DNA of 64,000 bases, from the NCBI GenBank assembly GCA_036877525.1, contig JAZGTH010000139.1, positions 62,001-126,000 on the forward strand, written 5' to 3'. Below are positions 1 through 18,560 of the stretch, piece after piece. The stretch's first letter is position 1. Every line of letters starts with the position of its first letter. This DNA is from Chromobotia macracanthus. Its lineage: Eukaryota; Chordata; Actinopteri; Cypriniformes; Botiidae. The position numbers and the translations under genes are program-made. The notes under the pieces are model-generated. The model was not told the DNA's origin. It ran no database searches and was given only the letters and a program-made list of their open reading frames with translations.

Positions 1-69
1 AATTTTTAAAAGTTGTCATTTATTTTAATAATAGTTTTGTCTCCCCCCCGATTTCCCTGTCCTGATTAG

Positions 70-7669
<7,600 letters not shown>

Positions 7670-9296
7670 ATGTCTGTGCTGGAACTGCCAACGTCTCGTA
7701 CTACTGAGGGTCACATCTGACTTGTGCCTCAAAACTGCTGTCATGACATTATGCCTCTTTCTCTCACCTGTGCAATCACACAGATGTTAATCAGGCCCTG
7801 AAATGCTGTGCCCTCAGCAAATACAATAGGAGTGTTTGTGTAAAAGTGCCATCTCTGTGCATAGCTTCCCTTTGTTTCAGATCTATGTGTGGTGAACTTT
7901 TTCCTGCTGGCATGTTCTTGAAAGGGTGGAGAATCGGGGCATCTTTACCCATAAGGAGTTGACCTGTGTCAGTCATTTCAAAGGGGTAAAGATCATTCTT
8001 GGAAGAGGGAGACAGTTACAGTGGCTCATTTAAGTTCTCTCACATTTCATTGTGTCGTGTCCGGACGAGTTGTGCTCCATTTTATACCATGAATGTGTTT
8101 TGGAGAAAATATGTGCTAGTTGAACTAGCACAAGGCTGAATGTGAATGCTTATAATTACAGTCTATTGGCTTTTCCTTTTTAAACAGAGAACATGTACAA
8201 GTGGCAACCTGTTCATCACACAATTTTAGTCTGTGATGTGTGTGACAGTTTGGTTTTAGCTGTTTAAAAGTGTCACTGGAAGATTCTTTCTGATCCCCAA
8301 CTGTGCTTTACTACTTTCTGTTATTGCAATATATTTTGTGGTTGACTTGTTCTGTTCTTTTGGATGTTGATTTATGGTTAATGTTGGTTAGTTTCTCTTC
8401 TGCTGTTACTTACTGATTAGCCATGTCCCTGGTGCTGTTCTCTTCACTTTCATGGCTTTTTGTAAATGATTTAATTCAAACACTTATGTTATTAGTTTGG
8501 TTTACTTCCAGGTATGATTTACTCAGCTACAAGTATGTCTGCTGTTAAACATTTCGGTGGAGGGATCATATTTAGCTAATGTTTTTTTTTATTGCCCCTT
8601 AAATGATAACGTTCTAAACTATCAGGTGTATGAACTCTTCAAGCATTGTTGCTGTTTAGGTTTAAATGTGGTCTGTACAAATCAAACGTTTTTAAAGCTC
8701 ATAGAAACAGTGGTCAGAACTCCCTTTAAGACTCCCTTCATGCAGATCTTGAGGAGTTTCAAATGTGACAAAATACTTTATTGAAACAATTCAAACTACA
8801 TTGTGAAAAACAAGCTGATCAAGCTTGAAGAGGTCATTAGTAAATAAATGTTGGTTGCTATATGTACTTGACTTACATACATGTATTTTATAAACCTCAC
8901 TTCTCTTCAAAAATGTATATTTTTGTTTCTGCGTTGTCTGTATTTTCCTTTTGACTTTTTCTTCTGCCTACATAAAAGCTTTAAAGTTATGCACTCTTGA
9001 TATACTGGAAATGAGTCTGATTTAGTCAAAATCATCAAATCTAGTCAGTATTACTTGACTTTCTTGTATCTTCTGTGATTTCAAATCTGAACCAGTGTAT
9101 CAGTTGCTGTAGTTGTATCTGTGCCTCTTGTTTATTTCAAGGGCTTTCTGATCTGGGCTAAACTGACTTGTCAAATGATGCTGTTTCTCATCTTTTGTGG
9201 TACTTTTTTATGTGAAGAGTGTCTATTGCTGTTTTATTCCAGTTTTTTTCTACCTCAGGTGTCATATAGAGTTTTCTTCTACCAAAGCTCCCTTTC

Positions 9297-9370
9297 TCTC
9301 TCTCTCTCTTTCTATATCTATCTATATATATATATATAGATAGATAGATAGATATTTATATATATATATT
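9297..9370. repeat. compound microsatellite (CT)n(TATC)n(TA)n(GATA)n
   Basis: Consecutive CT, TATC, TA and GATA runs inside the map3k1 3' UTR region. Confidence 0.85.
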
Positions 9371-9594
9371 CTTTTATTTTAATTGTTTTTTATCTTTTTG
9401 TTTTAAAAAATCTCCAGGGCTTAAGGGCTAACTTATTAGCACCTTTTATCGTGCAAATAAATCTCTGGGTTCAGCAAAAGAAAATTAATTTGGCGAAAGC
9501 TGTATCTTATTATCTCTTGTAGCTTTTGTCATAATGTTTTTACCCCATTTGAAGTATTTTATAATGGATTCTACCTATTTTGGTCTTTATAGCA

Positions 9595-9600
9595 AATAAA
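9595..9600 (+). terminator. candidate distal poly(A) signal AATAAA
   Basis: A canonical hexamer with a downstream T/GT-rich element (GTGTTTTTC, TGTGTTTTTTG). It is the last good signal before the Tc1-like transposon and is the likely 3' end of map3k1. Confidence 0.45.
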
Positions 9601-9837
9601 AAAACTTGTCCGTGTTTTTCTTTTAATGTGTTTTTTGTCCTTGGTTCATCAATGTCGTAACACGTATTGGCACAGACTGGGTGCTGTTCAAAATGTGACA
9701 AAAAAGCTCCAAGACATTGATAAAGGTTAGCCTCATTCATGAAATGGAGAATTTTAAAATTATATCTGCAGCAGGTTTATATAGAAAATAGTCTATAATT
9801 TGTCATAAGAAGGCCAAACTTGTTTTCATCAGAAAAA

Positions 9838-10028
9838 CAAATCAGAAAAAGTTGGGACAGTATGGAAAACACAAAAGTAGTGATTTCTAAATTTACTTTG
9901 ACTTGTTGTATTGTCTGCAATGAAATACAGCACATTATTTAATGTGTTCCTCATGATTTTTGTTTTTTCTTCAAAAAAACAATTCCTATTTTGGTTCTTG
10001 CAACACATTTCAAAAAAAGTTGGAACAG
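9838..10028. repeat. left terminal inverted repeat of the Tc1-like element
   Basis: It aligns to the reverse complement of 11123-11328 nearly base for base, apart from small indels and one internal 24-bp block (9905-9928) that is in reversed orientation relative to the partner repeat. Confidence 0.9.
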
Positions 10029-10065
10029 TAAAGCATTTACCACTTTGTAATGTTGCCATTCCTTT

Positions 10066-10986
10066 TCACAAGTCTTGCTGCAAACAAGTCTTAAGGTGGG
10101 CAACAGTACGGGGTCTTCGTGGTCGCATTTTGCGCTTCAAAATGCGCCACACATTCTCTATTGGAGACAGGTCGGGACTGCAGGCAGGCCAGTCAAGTAC
10201 CTGTATCCTCTTCCTCCACAGCCAGGACTTTGTAATGTGTGCAGAATGTGGTTTTGCATTATCTTGTTGAAATATGCATGGACGTCCCTGGAAAAGATGT
10301 CTTCTTGAAGGCAGCATATTGTGCTCCAAAATCTCTATGTACTTTTCAGCATTAATGGTGCCATCACAGAAGTGCAACCTTTACCAAGGGCACTGACACA
10401 ACCCCAAACCATGACAGACCCTGGCTTTTGGACTTGTTGCTGGTAACAGTCTGGATGATCCTTTTCTTCTTTTGTCCGGAGCACACGGTGTCCATTTCTC
10501 CCAAAAAATACCTGAAATACTGATTCATCTGACCACAGTACACTTCCACTGTGTGATGGTCCATCCCAGATGCCTCAGAGCCCAGAGAAGCCGACGGCAC
10601 TTCTGGACACTGTTAACATAGGGCTTCCTTTTGGCACAGTACAGTTTTAAATGGCATTTGTGGATGTAACTACATATTGTGGTACTTGACAAAGGTTTGC
10701 CAAAGTAGTCCTGAGCCCATGTTGTGATATTGCTTATAGATGAATGACGATTCTTGATGCAGTGCTGCCTAAGGGATCGGAGAGCATGGTTGTTCAGCTT
10801 AGGCTTGCACCCTTGTCCTTTACGCACTGAAATTCCTCCACATTCCTTGAATCTTTTAATTATGTTATGCACTGTTGAAGGTGAAATAAGCAAATATCTT
10901 CCTATCTTTCTTTGAGGAACATTGTTTTTAAACATTTCAATAATTTTCTCACGTATTTGTTGGCAAACTGGCGATCCTCGGCCCAT
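10066..10986 (-). pseudogene. Tc1-family transposase, frameshifted
   Basis: Cut-and-paste transposase relic. It starts at ATG 10986 (MGRGSPVCQQIREKI) with an N-terminal paired-type helix-turn-helix (QRKIGRYLLISPSTVHNIIK). The catalytic DD34E core continues in other frames: SDES near 10530, QDNAKPH (second Asp) near 10250 and PDLSPIENVW (Glu) near 10180, with the stop at 10066. At least two frameshifts (around 10530-10600 and 10370) break it. The full span would give about 306 residues, slightly short of the usual ~340. It is inactive as it stands. Confidence 0.92.
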
Positions 10987-11122
10987 CTTTGCTCCTAAAG
11001 GACTAGACCTTTCTTGGATGCTGCTTTTGTCATAATTACATCATAATTCATAATTACAATCACCTGTTTCAAATCACATCATTATTTAACCAATTTACCT
11101 GATTACTAGCCCTAAATTGCTC

Positions 11123-11328
11123 CTGTTCCAACTTTTTTTGAAATGTGTTACAAGAACCAAAATAGGAATTTTGTTTTTTGGAAGAAAAAACAATAAAAAT
11201 CACAAGGAACACATTAAATAATGTGCTGTTGTATTGTCTGCAATGAAATACAAGTCAAAGTAAATTTAGAAATCACTACTTTTTCTGTGTTTTCCATACT
11301 GTCCCAACTTTTTCTGATTTGGGGTTGT
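11123..11328. repeat. right terminal inverted repeat of the Tc1-like element
   Basis: Partner of 9838-10028. It contains the same 24-bp block (11228-11251) in the same absolute orientation as the left copy, which breaks the inverted symmetry. Confidence 0.9.
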
Positions 11329-11690
11329 AAGTAGTAATTACAAGGAAAGTGAACAACTTTAAATGGCAGAATGTAATCTGCTAAATTAGCTTCATTAACG
11401 TGTTTAATATACATTTTGTTCGATGTCCACATCGTCCACATCACATCGAAATAAAGTGCTACTGCTTGCTCTGTCAATCCTTTTTTTCATAAGAAAAGGA
11501 TTGTAAATATGTATCTTCTGTAACTGAATTTTGTCCAGGTTTAGATGTTTATAAGTCTTCTTATCAGAAATCATCTCCATCACACTTGATGAACATCATC
11601 AGAACATCCCATATCGGAAACTTTCCATAAGCAGACTAACCTCACTGCTTATTAAACCAACACATACCATACAGCAGTTATTACAGACCA
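11329..11690. other. intergenic, nothing recognised
   Basis: AT-rich non-coding DNA to the right of the transposon; no feature seen. Confidence 0.5.
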
Positions 11691-12260
11691 GCCTCGATTC
11701 TCATTAAATTCTGAACTACCAGCAGGAGGTGACGCCACCAGATGTTTCAGGGCCCAACTTCCTATTTTTTAGGATATATGTTAATTTGCTGATAAAAATT
11801 TCCCAGTTTGCTATATGCATGGAATGTTCTCAAGAACTTCAGCAGTAATATAAGCCAGCTGGAAAACTTGTATGAATTGTCACTTGTTGGTGTGGTGCTA
11901 TCTTCAGTCTCGTGAGACAGTTTTAACAGTATCTACCGCTTCTCCAAGGCCTGCCATTTAATTCCATTGCCTAAGCTGCCCACTGCCATTGAAACCCATA
12001 AAACATGCTAGCATTGTGCTAAAATGTGCCAGCATCATGATAATTGATGTTAAAACGTGTTAGCATCATGTTAAAATGTGCTAACATCATGCTAACTGAT
12101 CATCATGCTCAGATCATGCTAGATTATGTTAAAATGTTAACAATATATTAAAACGTGGAACTAGTCACCATCGTGTTAGAGAATGTCCTAAAATACTTCA
12201 AATCATTATAAACTTTTCAGACTGGGCTTTTTCAAGCCAACATAAAGTTTGTCCTCAGAC
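11690..12260. repeat. degenerate tandem repeat of ATGCTAGCATC/TTAAAACGTG type
   Basis: Short imperfect units based on TGCTAGCAT, CATCATGCTAAC and GTTAAAATGTG recur between about 11,995 and 12,180. The flanks, including CAAGCCAACATAAAGTTTGTCC, are typical of a repeat common in cyprinid DNA. A related block lies at 56,160-56,300. Confidence 0.65.
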
Positions 12261-12560
12261 TTTACTATCTAGTTTAAATAGATGTTTTGTCTATTTATAG
12301 GTGTTTTATTATTGTATGTATGTTGCACACAGTAATACCTGGATACTTGTACATGGTATAACACACACCGCTATTGTAAAGTCTGTTTGAGGAAGGAAAT
12401 GACAGTCACTCACACTTCTGCACAGAGACGGTATTGAACTCAGCTGATAAAATGAACCGTTTTGTGTCCCGCTGTTTTCTTTTTCAATTCGTGAAGTTTA
12501 ATCAGTAATTACGAAGCTTGCGGTGCCTTCTGATTATTTGTCGCTCACGCACCAAAGTGC

Positions 12561-12581
12561 ATATATATATATATATATATA
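12561..12581. repeat. (AT)n microsatellite
   Basis: About ten AT dinucleotides in a row. Confidence 0.9.
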
Positions 12582-12599
12582 ATGCACACATTAGCCAGG

Positions 12600-13470
12600 C
12601 CAACTGACAGTGCTTGACGTTTTTTAAAAAGTAAAAATTGTTGCCGTTTTGCACTAATCTTTGTGACTATGAAAACGTTGATACAGCCAGCGCGGATAAT
12701 ACAAGCATGGGCGCGCCGCGACACGAGTGGCCTTCTCTGAATGATCTTGTCTCTGAATTTTAATCTGACTTACACACACACCCCGTGAACACCTCACCTT
12801 ATCGTGAACACACTTGACCAGTGAAAAGTGCCGAGGACGAATTTACATTTGATTTGTGTCTATGCACAGTATGTAGTATTGTGGAAGTATTGAAGATTGT
12901 GGACAGGCTGTCGATTTACTAAATGATATAAAAATTTGGACCTTTTGGTCTCCTTCCTCGTTCCTACGTCTTTAGCGTAGATTGCAGGCTTGCCATTAAA
13001 CGGCTTTGCGTACACAATGACAAGTTATTACGATTATCATTTCAGAGGGAGCACCTTATGCAATCTTATGGACAAACAGATGTAAACGAAAAAGATTGTG
13101 GAACATTTATTATTATTAGGGGTTCAAGTGTGAAGCATCTACGGTAATTGTTAGGATTGTAAATCATTTTCCCAGACTTTAGATGGTTCACTAGACCAAA
13201 CATCCAATCCCGGTTCTTTCTGACTGGGGTGTGGTAAAAGATCTAGCTCACCCTAATCTAACGTGTATTTAACGCAAGCAAAAATCACAATTTCATAAGC
13301 AATAATATAATAAGTGAAATAAATAATAATAATAATGTGAAATAAAAAATTAATCATTAGTCAAATCAACTCTTCCAACAGTATTGCCTCTGTCAAGCAT
13401 TGAAATGTTGTACTCTTGGTAAAATTGTAACTGTGTACAGCTGATGTTATTGCCTTCTTATGATTTATCA
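12600..13470. other. intergenic, nothing recognised
   Basis: Mixed composition with one short CpG-rich patch near 12,700 (GGGCGCGCCGCG). No exon, repeat family or RNA was recognised. Confidence 0.5.
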
Positions 13471-13479
13471 CTTCTTTGT

Positions 13480-13545
13480 TTTCGTCACCTTGTAAATCAC
13501 TTTAATCCAAAGCATCTGATAAATGTTTGTGCAAATGTGTAGCAA
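13480..13545 (+). repeat. eroded SINE/LINE 3' tail
   Basis: It reads CACCTTGTAAATCACTTTAA then GCATCTGATAAATG, an eroded form of the tail 'AAGTCGCTTTGGATAAAAGC, GTCTGCTAAATG' seen at 57.37 kb and elsewhere in this window. Confidence 0.55.
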
Positions 13546-13849
13546 TGTTGTGTAGATAGATCTCTCATGCACTTATGTTGGTAAGCGGCACCACAAACCA
13601 TAAGCAGTGTAGAGCATGGCATATCAGGCACTTTTTCACATTCTCATTTTCACTCAGTAGCTGACAGGGCATAAGCGGTGTTTCCTCTGCAGTGGTGCAG
13701 GAGCATGATGTTGTATCCACTCCATCCACTTGGACTGCCGGGAATAGGGAAATGAGGAACAGGAAAACAGGCCAAATTTTTTTTGAAGTTAAAGTTGATG
13801 TCCTTTCTGCATTAGGGACAGTTCTCACTCTGCTGTGGTGCATCCACTG

Positions 13850-14660
13850 GGGTTAATAGTCTGTCAGGACACCCGCCCGGGTTACAGCAATAACTGTGGC
13901 AGGACCTAGATACTTCGGCTCACTGACCTTCACAGGTTTCAGGCTTTGTATCAGGACCTACTGGTTTGGCACAAAGTTATAGGTTGGTTTATCTGTGGGA
14001 AAGGGAAAAGTTAGTGACACATATAAGTTAACAAAATTAAATTTGTCAGCCAGGGCAGCCATGTGATCTGCCACAACAAATTCCATGTCTCCTGTGGGGA
14101 GGGCTTGCACACAGCCTTTGACCTAAGGGGTCGGGAAAGGCCTACTCATTAACACTTCAAATGGTGACAGTTTAGTGGTTGAGACAGTCATTCTTATCTC
14201 AGACAACACTATGGGCTTTTGACCAGTTTCTAAATGTCGTTATTCAATTCAATTCAGCATTCTGTTTGTTCTTTGCACTGCCCCTGCTGATAAACAGAAA
14301 GCATTTTAGCTAACAGCTGTGTGACTTGTGAAGCAAAATAAGTGCCATTATCACTTTCTAGCACAGTAGATATACCAAACCAAGTAATGATTTCTAAGTG
14401 ATGATCTTTACAACAGTTTTAACATTTTCTTTAGCACAGGTAAAGGCTTTTGGCCTTTCAGTTCAGTTCAAATCAATCAGTTATCACTAGCATTAGTTGA
14501 AAATTTCCCAAAGCAGGCATGTGTGTGAAATCAGTTTGAACATGCTGAAATGCTGTCTCAGGGGGTGGCAATGAGTCATGTTTGATTGGATGATGTAAAT
14601 TTGGTTGTTGCATATGTTACACAAGAATCAATCCAACGCTCTTACCTTTGCAACACATTA
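13850..14660 (-). pseudogene. retrovirus-like (ERV/LTR) integrase relic
   Basis: On the minus strand, short stretches in shifting frames match the integrase core of LTR retroelements. They include a DFTHMP motif near 14,540 (first catalytic Asp) and ESDNGTYFASQV near 14,340 (second Asp). Stops and frameshifts interrupt it throughout, and no intact ORF over 95 residues remains. The motif wording looks more like a class I-type ERV integrase than the gypsy copies nearby. There are no flanking LTRs. It is a dead fragment. Confidence 0.6.
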
Positions 14661-14689
14661 CAATACAATATTGATGGTTTCATGTGAAA

Positions 14690-15540
14690 TACTATGATAA
14701 TGTTGTATTAATGGTATTACAGTGTATTTGTTGTCGTTTCGTTTCCTCATAGAAATGACATGTATTGTCACTAAATTTGGTGAACATCAATGCCAAGTTT
14801 TGCAAATGGACTTTTGATATCCCAAACAGTGTTGCCATGGTGAGGTAATAAAATTATGGTGAGAAATTAGAAACAGGAAGGCTCTAATATCCACAGCACA
14901 CATTCAGTGATTTACATCAGTCTTGGGAAATATGTTTGGTGTGGTATGCTGATGACATTGATATGACTATTGTGAGTCACAGTCATAGAGCCACTAAATA
15001 GCAACAGGAAGTGCGTCATTAAAAAAAAAAACTTTATAGTCCAATTACATTTAGCCAAGTTAGAGACATGGTTGATGTAAAGTTCTAGCAGGATTTGTGA
15101 TATCTTAAACATTGTATTGTACCATGCTTAAAATGGCATGAAATCTAGTACACGTCATAGTAATCAGCCATTAAGTGTGCTGACTACTACGATGTGGTTC
15201 ATTTTACTAAAGTGGCAAAAGGAAGTGTGTCCCAAAACAGTTTAAATTTGCCCAAGTCACTTCAAACTTGGTCAGAATAAAGGAGAGACATTGAAGGATG
15301 TAAATTGTGAACGAATTGTTGATATCTCGAACAGTGTTGCCATGGCAAAGTTATCAATTTATGGCAAAAAGGGAATATTAAGTGTCTCATAGCTGCTGTA
15401 TGCGAGTGATTTACACCAAACATCAAATATATGTTTGGTGTTGTGGGCCACAATTATGTGGCTATTGTGAGCTGAAGTCATAGCGCCTCCAACTGGCAAC
15501 AGGAAGTGTGTTACTTACAAGAGAATTACTTAAAACAGAC
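14690..15540 (+). repeat. about three diverged tandem units of a ~250-bp fish repeat
   Basis: The landmark GATATC(C/T)(C/T)(A/G)AAC recurs at about 14,816, 15,100 and 15,323, followed by a GTTGCCATGG-type box. Each unit closes with GGCAACAGGAAGTG(C/T)G or a close variant near 15,000, 15,215 and 15,500. Units are diverged in length (about 220-290 bp). The same family appears reversed at 2690-2935. Confidence 0.6.
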
Positions 15541-15639
15541 TTGGAATTAAACGCATGTAACAGCCATGCATAATTTTCTAAGAAGCACCAGGTGTGCTGT
15601 AGTGCTTGGGTTTGTCATCATTGCTTGCAGCTGTATTTA

Positions 15640-15720
15640 TTATTATTAAGCACTGAAGTGCAAAGGGCCCTATTGTTTTTCTTCTGATTATTATTAGGGC
15701 CCAAGCACTGAATATGCAAA
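15640..15720. repeat. GGGCCCAAGCACTGA-type repeat
   Basis: AAGCACTGAAGTGCAAAGGG and its near copy GGGCCCAAGCACTGAATATG flank TATTGTTTTTCTTCTGATTA. This is a common fish low-copy-period repeat. Confidence 0.5.
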
Positions 15721-15732
15721 AAGTCTCTAAAA

Positions 15733-16120
15733 AAGGCTACAATTGTCAGGGACGGGGAAGAACCCAAATGCAGGCCAGCATGACACAACAATGAACTTCA
15801 TTAAACAAAACTCCCTTGAGGAGGAAAAAACAAAAACCAAGCGCCATGAACAGAGATCCTGGCAAGAGAATCCAGGAGAAACTCAAAACATAAAGCCAGG
15901 ACCCTGACATGACACACAGGACAGGAGAGCACATGGCACAAAGTAAACAACCAATTTGCATGTGCTTACACAGATAACAAAGACACAGAGCATGAGTCTT
16001 GATCTTGGCTCCAAGAATGAGTCAAGATGCAAACATCATGCTCTGACACAAAACACGCTGTCAGGATCCTGGCAAGAGAATCTAGGAGAAACTCAAGACA
16101 TGAAGCCAGGACCCTGACAC
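15733..16120 (-). mobile_element. LTR fragment, minus strand, with an internal 55-bp duplication
   Basis: Read on the minus strand, the right part ends GGGTTCTTCCCCGTCCCTGA-CA, a typical fish gypsy LTR end. A segment of about 55 bp (15,858-15,905) is repeated at 16,063-16,118 with a few mismatches, including GATCCTGGCAAGAGAATC. No partner LTR was identified. Confidence 0.5.
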
Positions 16121-16212
16121 TTATATCAAAGATTTCAGGTGCTAGAAAATTTAAACTTCATTGTACAAGACATCAAAGCTGAGATGTCTGCAGATCATCT
16201 GACAAACTCTTC

Positions 16213-16345
16213 TCAGTTCCCTTTCTGTCACTCACTCAACGTTGTCAATTTAGTGACACTAAGGAAACCCATCACTCTGCTTCTTATTAGACAATGCCAA
16301 TGTAAATAGGCCTTAAAAATAAAGTGCCAGCAGAAGTTGGCGAGT
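16213..16345 (+). mobile_element. DIRS-like terminal fragment
   Basis: GTTCCCTTTCTGTCACTCAC then TCAACGTTGTC...GTGACACTAAGG, and further in GGCGAGTGGGATTTGCC. It is the reverse complement of the terminal sequence at about 41,290-41,416. The two copies are therefore in opposite orientation. Confidence 0.55.
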
Positions 16346-16389
16346 GGGATTTGCCAATCTCTGATCTTGAAATCTGTGTCCAAACCCAG

Positions 16390-17440
16390 TGTCCAATATG
16401 TTCCAAGAAACCAACGTAATCCACTCATTCATTCAGTTTACTCATCAGTGGGCACTTGTCACCCAGATGCCAATGGTATTCGCTCACTTCTCAAGAAGAT
16501 TGCTTCTGGTGGCTTAACATGGCCAATGACATCAGAAGGTACACTAGTAGGATGTACTGACTGTGCAGTCACCAAGAGCCCTCGCCACCTACCATCTGGT
16601 AAACTCCTTCCTGTGCCCATTCCTAAACACCCTTGGTCACACCCAGAAATAGATTTCATCACAGATCTACAACCTTCTAAAGGTAATACCATACGAGTCA
16701 TTGTTGACCATTTGTTGACCAAGTCCTGTTGTTTGCTTCCTATAAAAAGTCTGCCCACTGCCATGGAAACTGCAGAACTCCTCTTCAACCATGTATTCAC
16801 GTATTTAGGGATCCCAGAAGACATTGTGTCAGATTGGGGACCCCAATTTATACCTCGTGTTTGGGAGGCCTTTTTATCTCTCCTGTGTGTGACTAAAGCC
16901 TATCCTCAGGTTACTATCCTCAGTCCAATAATCAGACCAAGAGGAATGACGTTAATGGATCCATGCTGATGCAGACCAAAGCACCACCATACCAACCCGA
17001 GCAGAAGGTTTGGCTGCCCACCCAAGACATCTGTATGTGCCTGCCCTGTAAGTCCTATATACATTGGCCCCTTTCCCATCATCCATCAAGTCAATCCAGT
17101 AAACTACCAGCTACAATCACCTCAACACTAGAATTCACTCCATTTACCATGTCTCACTCTTAAACATTACCATCCACCTTTCTATCTCCACAGATCCTGG
17201 CCCAACTGAGAAGCCCCCACTTACACTAATCCTAGAGGATGGAGCAGTCTACACGATGAAAGAGATTCTGGACTCCTGACGATGTGGTGGTCGTCTACGA
17301 TATCGGGTAGACTGTGAGGAGGAACATTCCCGGGTCCCTAGAGATGATAACCTAGACCCCACCCTGCTCACTGATTTCCATAACTTCCATTCAGATCAGC
17401 ACAGACCAAAATGTTGGGGTCCTCAGCCCTCAGTAGCAGC
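16390..17440 (+). pseudogene. Ty3/gypsy pol 3' part: integrase and chromodomain, degenerate
   Basis: A retrotransposon integrase relic read rightward. The open part (16,337-16,969) shows an HHCC zinc-binding region ending VGCTDCAVTK, the first catalytic Asp in EIDFITDL, and the second in VSDWGPQF. The region of the catalytic Glu is frameshifted and reads QTKR in place of QTER, so the third acidic residue is lost. After 16,963 the C-terminal 'KVWL' module follows. A broken chromodomain (VYDIG..., WVPRDD-like remnants) runs to about 17,380. No reverse transcriptase lies upstream, so this is a fragment. Confidence 0.85.
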
Positions 17441-17450
17441 CCTCATTACA

Positions 17451-17600
17451 TTTATACATTTAGCAGGCACTTTTATCCAAAGTGACTTGCAGTGCATGCA
17501 ATTTATACAATTTATCAGTTCATGTGTTACCTGGGAATCAAACCACAACCTTTGTGCTGTTAACACAATGCTGTAGCAGTTGAGCCAAATATTTCCAGTA
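17451..17600 (-). mobile_element. tRNA-headed SINE, minus strand
   Basis: On the minus strand a box A-like TGGCTCAACTGC and a box B-like GGTTTGATTCC (RNA polymerase III promoter) are followed by a linker. The tail is GTCACTTTGGATAAAAGTGC then CTGCTAAATG. It has the same layout as the copy at 29,455-29,632. Confidence 0.7.
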
Positions 17601-17729
17601 CAGGTGAATGTTCTTCTCTGGACTTTAATCCATTACTGTGAGAACAAGGAAATTTTCTTACATATTACATTCTTGCATGTCTACACTATATATAATCGTC
17701 CTTTTTCCTATAAATTCTATATTTACATC

Positions 17730-17925
17730 CTTAATGTTTGAAGGCCTACAGCAGGCTAGAGCCAATTCCATGTCGTCTGTCCTAATTCTTCTTAACCTCT
17801 CTGCTGCCTTTGACACAGTGAACCACCAGATTCTGTTATCCTCACTCTCCAACCTGGGCATCTCTGGACCTGCACTCAACTGGTTCAACTCATATCTCAC
17901 AGACAGATCTTTCAAGGTATCATGA
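17730..17925 (+). pseudogene. LINE reverse transcriptase fragment (L2/CR1-like)
   Basis: An open stretch encodes LLNLSAAFDTVNHQILL (motif A with the catalytic Asp of AFDTV), SSLSNLGISGPALNWF and NSYLTDRSFKVS. This order and wording are typical of L2-clade non-LTR reverse transcriptases. Only about 60 residues remain. The YxDD motif and endonuclease are absent. It abuts a gypsy Gag fragment of a different element. Confidence 0.85.
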
Positions 17926-17939
17926 AGAGTTGGGGAGTC

Positions 17940-18560
17940 AATGTCACATTAGCTGACCCAATTGGTTTTCAAACATCCAGCTGAGGGACGGTGTCCTGGA
18001 GAACAACTCTCAATCTCGCAAGGAGGACAGACAGCAGCGGAGTTTGCACTCACCTTTCGCACATTAGCTGCTCAGACAGATTGGGTAGAGAATACATTCA
18101 AGTTACTGTTCCGAAGGGTTTTGAATCAGGAACTCCAAGCTGAATTAGCCTGCCGCAATGAAGGTAAAAGTCTTACCGACTACATTGATCTCGCTATCCA
18201 GCTAGACAATCTGATACGCTCTCGATGCCCAACACTTCCCATATCTCGCCACTTGTCCAGAGAAGCCGCTCATCTTGCACCCATGCAATTAGGTTTCACC
18301 CGCCTCAGAGGAAGAGAGCATCAGATACAACTACATCTGTGCCTCTACTGTGGTCAGACAGGCCATCTCAAATCCTCTTGCCCGTCCGTCCTACTAAAGA
18401 GTCTAAGCTGGTGAGTACAGTCTCTGCCCATCACCAAAAACTACCATAATCAGTGTTCCTGTAAAACTTATTGCTGCTTACAAGTCTAAATTTAATTTCT
18501 GACGAGTTTGCTCAGCATCACAAGATTGAAGTAACCTCTTGTAATTCCTGGCAGTTGAGG
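17940..18560 (+). pseudogene. Ty3/gypsy Gag with zinc knuckle, truncated
   Basis: An open frame (17,962-18,414) encodes the C-terminal half of a gypsy Gag, including HPAEGRCPGEQL, TLAAQTDWVENT and PMQLGFTRLRG. It ends in the CX2CX4HX4C knuckle CLYCGQTGHLKSSC, which packages RNA. A frameshifted start of the protease follows (FISDEFAQHHKIEV near 18,490) and stops abruptly. It is related to the Gag at 32.0-32.6 kb but is a separate copy. It lies downstream of an integrase fragment, the reverse of normal order. Confidence 0.85.

Larger units (their letters stand above)
7670..9615 (+). other. map3k1: map3k1 3' UTR (inferred)
   Basis: AT-rich and non-coding after the stop. Candidate polyadenylation signals AATAAA lie at 8843-8848, 9456-9461 and 9595-9600. 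The last is followed by a GT/T-rich stretch typical of cleavage sites, so the UTR may be up to about 1.9 kb. The end is inferred and alternative sites are possible. Confidence 0.5.
9838..11328 (-). mobile_element. Tc1/mariner-like DNA transposon, degenerate, minus strand
   Basis: Long inverted terminal repeats of about 200 bp (9838-10028 and 11123-11328) flank a broken transposase read leftward. Both ends carry the AAATCAGAAAAAGTTGGGAC motif. The right end finishes in GGGGTTGTAA with TA beside it. The left outermost bases are eroded, so no clean TA duplication remains. This TIR type is common in fish genomes. Confidence 0.93.

Noticed and set aside
8557..8784. 75-codon frame after map3k1
   Set aside because: It lies in the 3' UTR, AT-rich, without domain or conserved context.
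16228..16824. Minus-strand frames opposite the gypsy integrase
   Set aside because: They are shadows of the plus-strand integrase relic.
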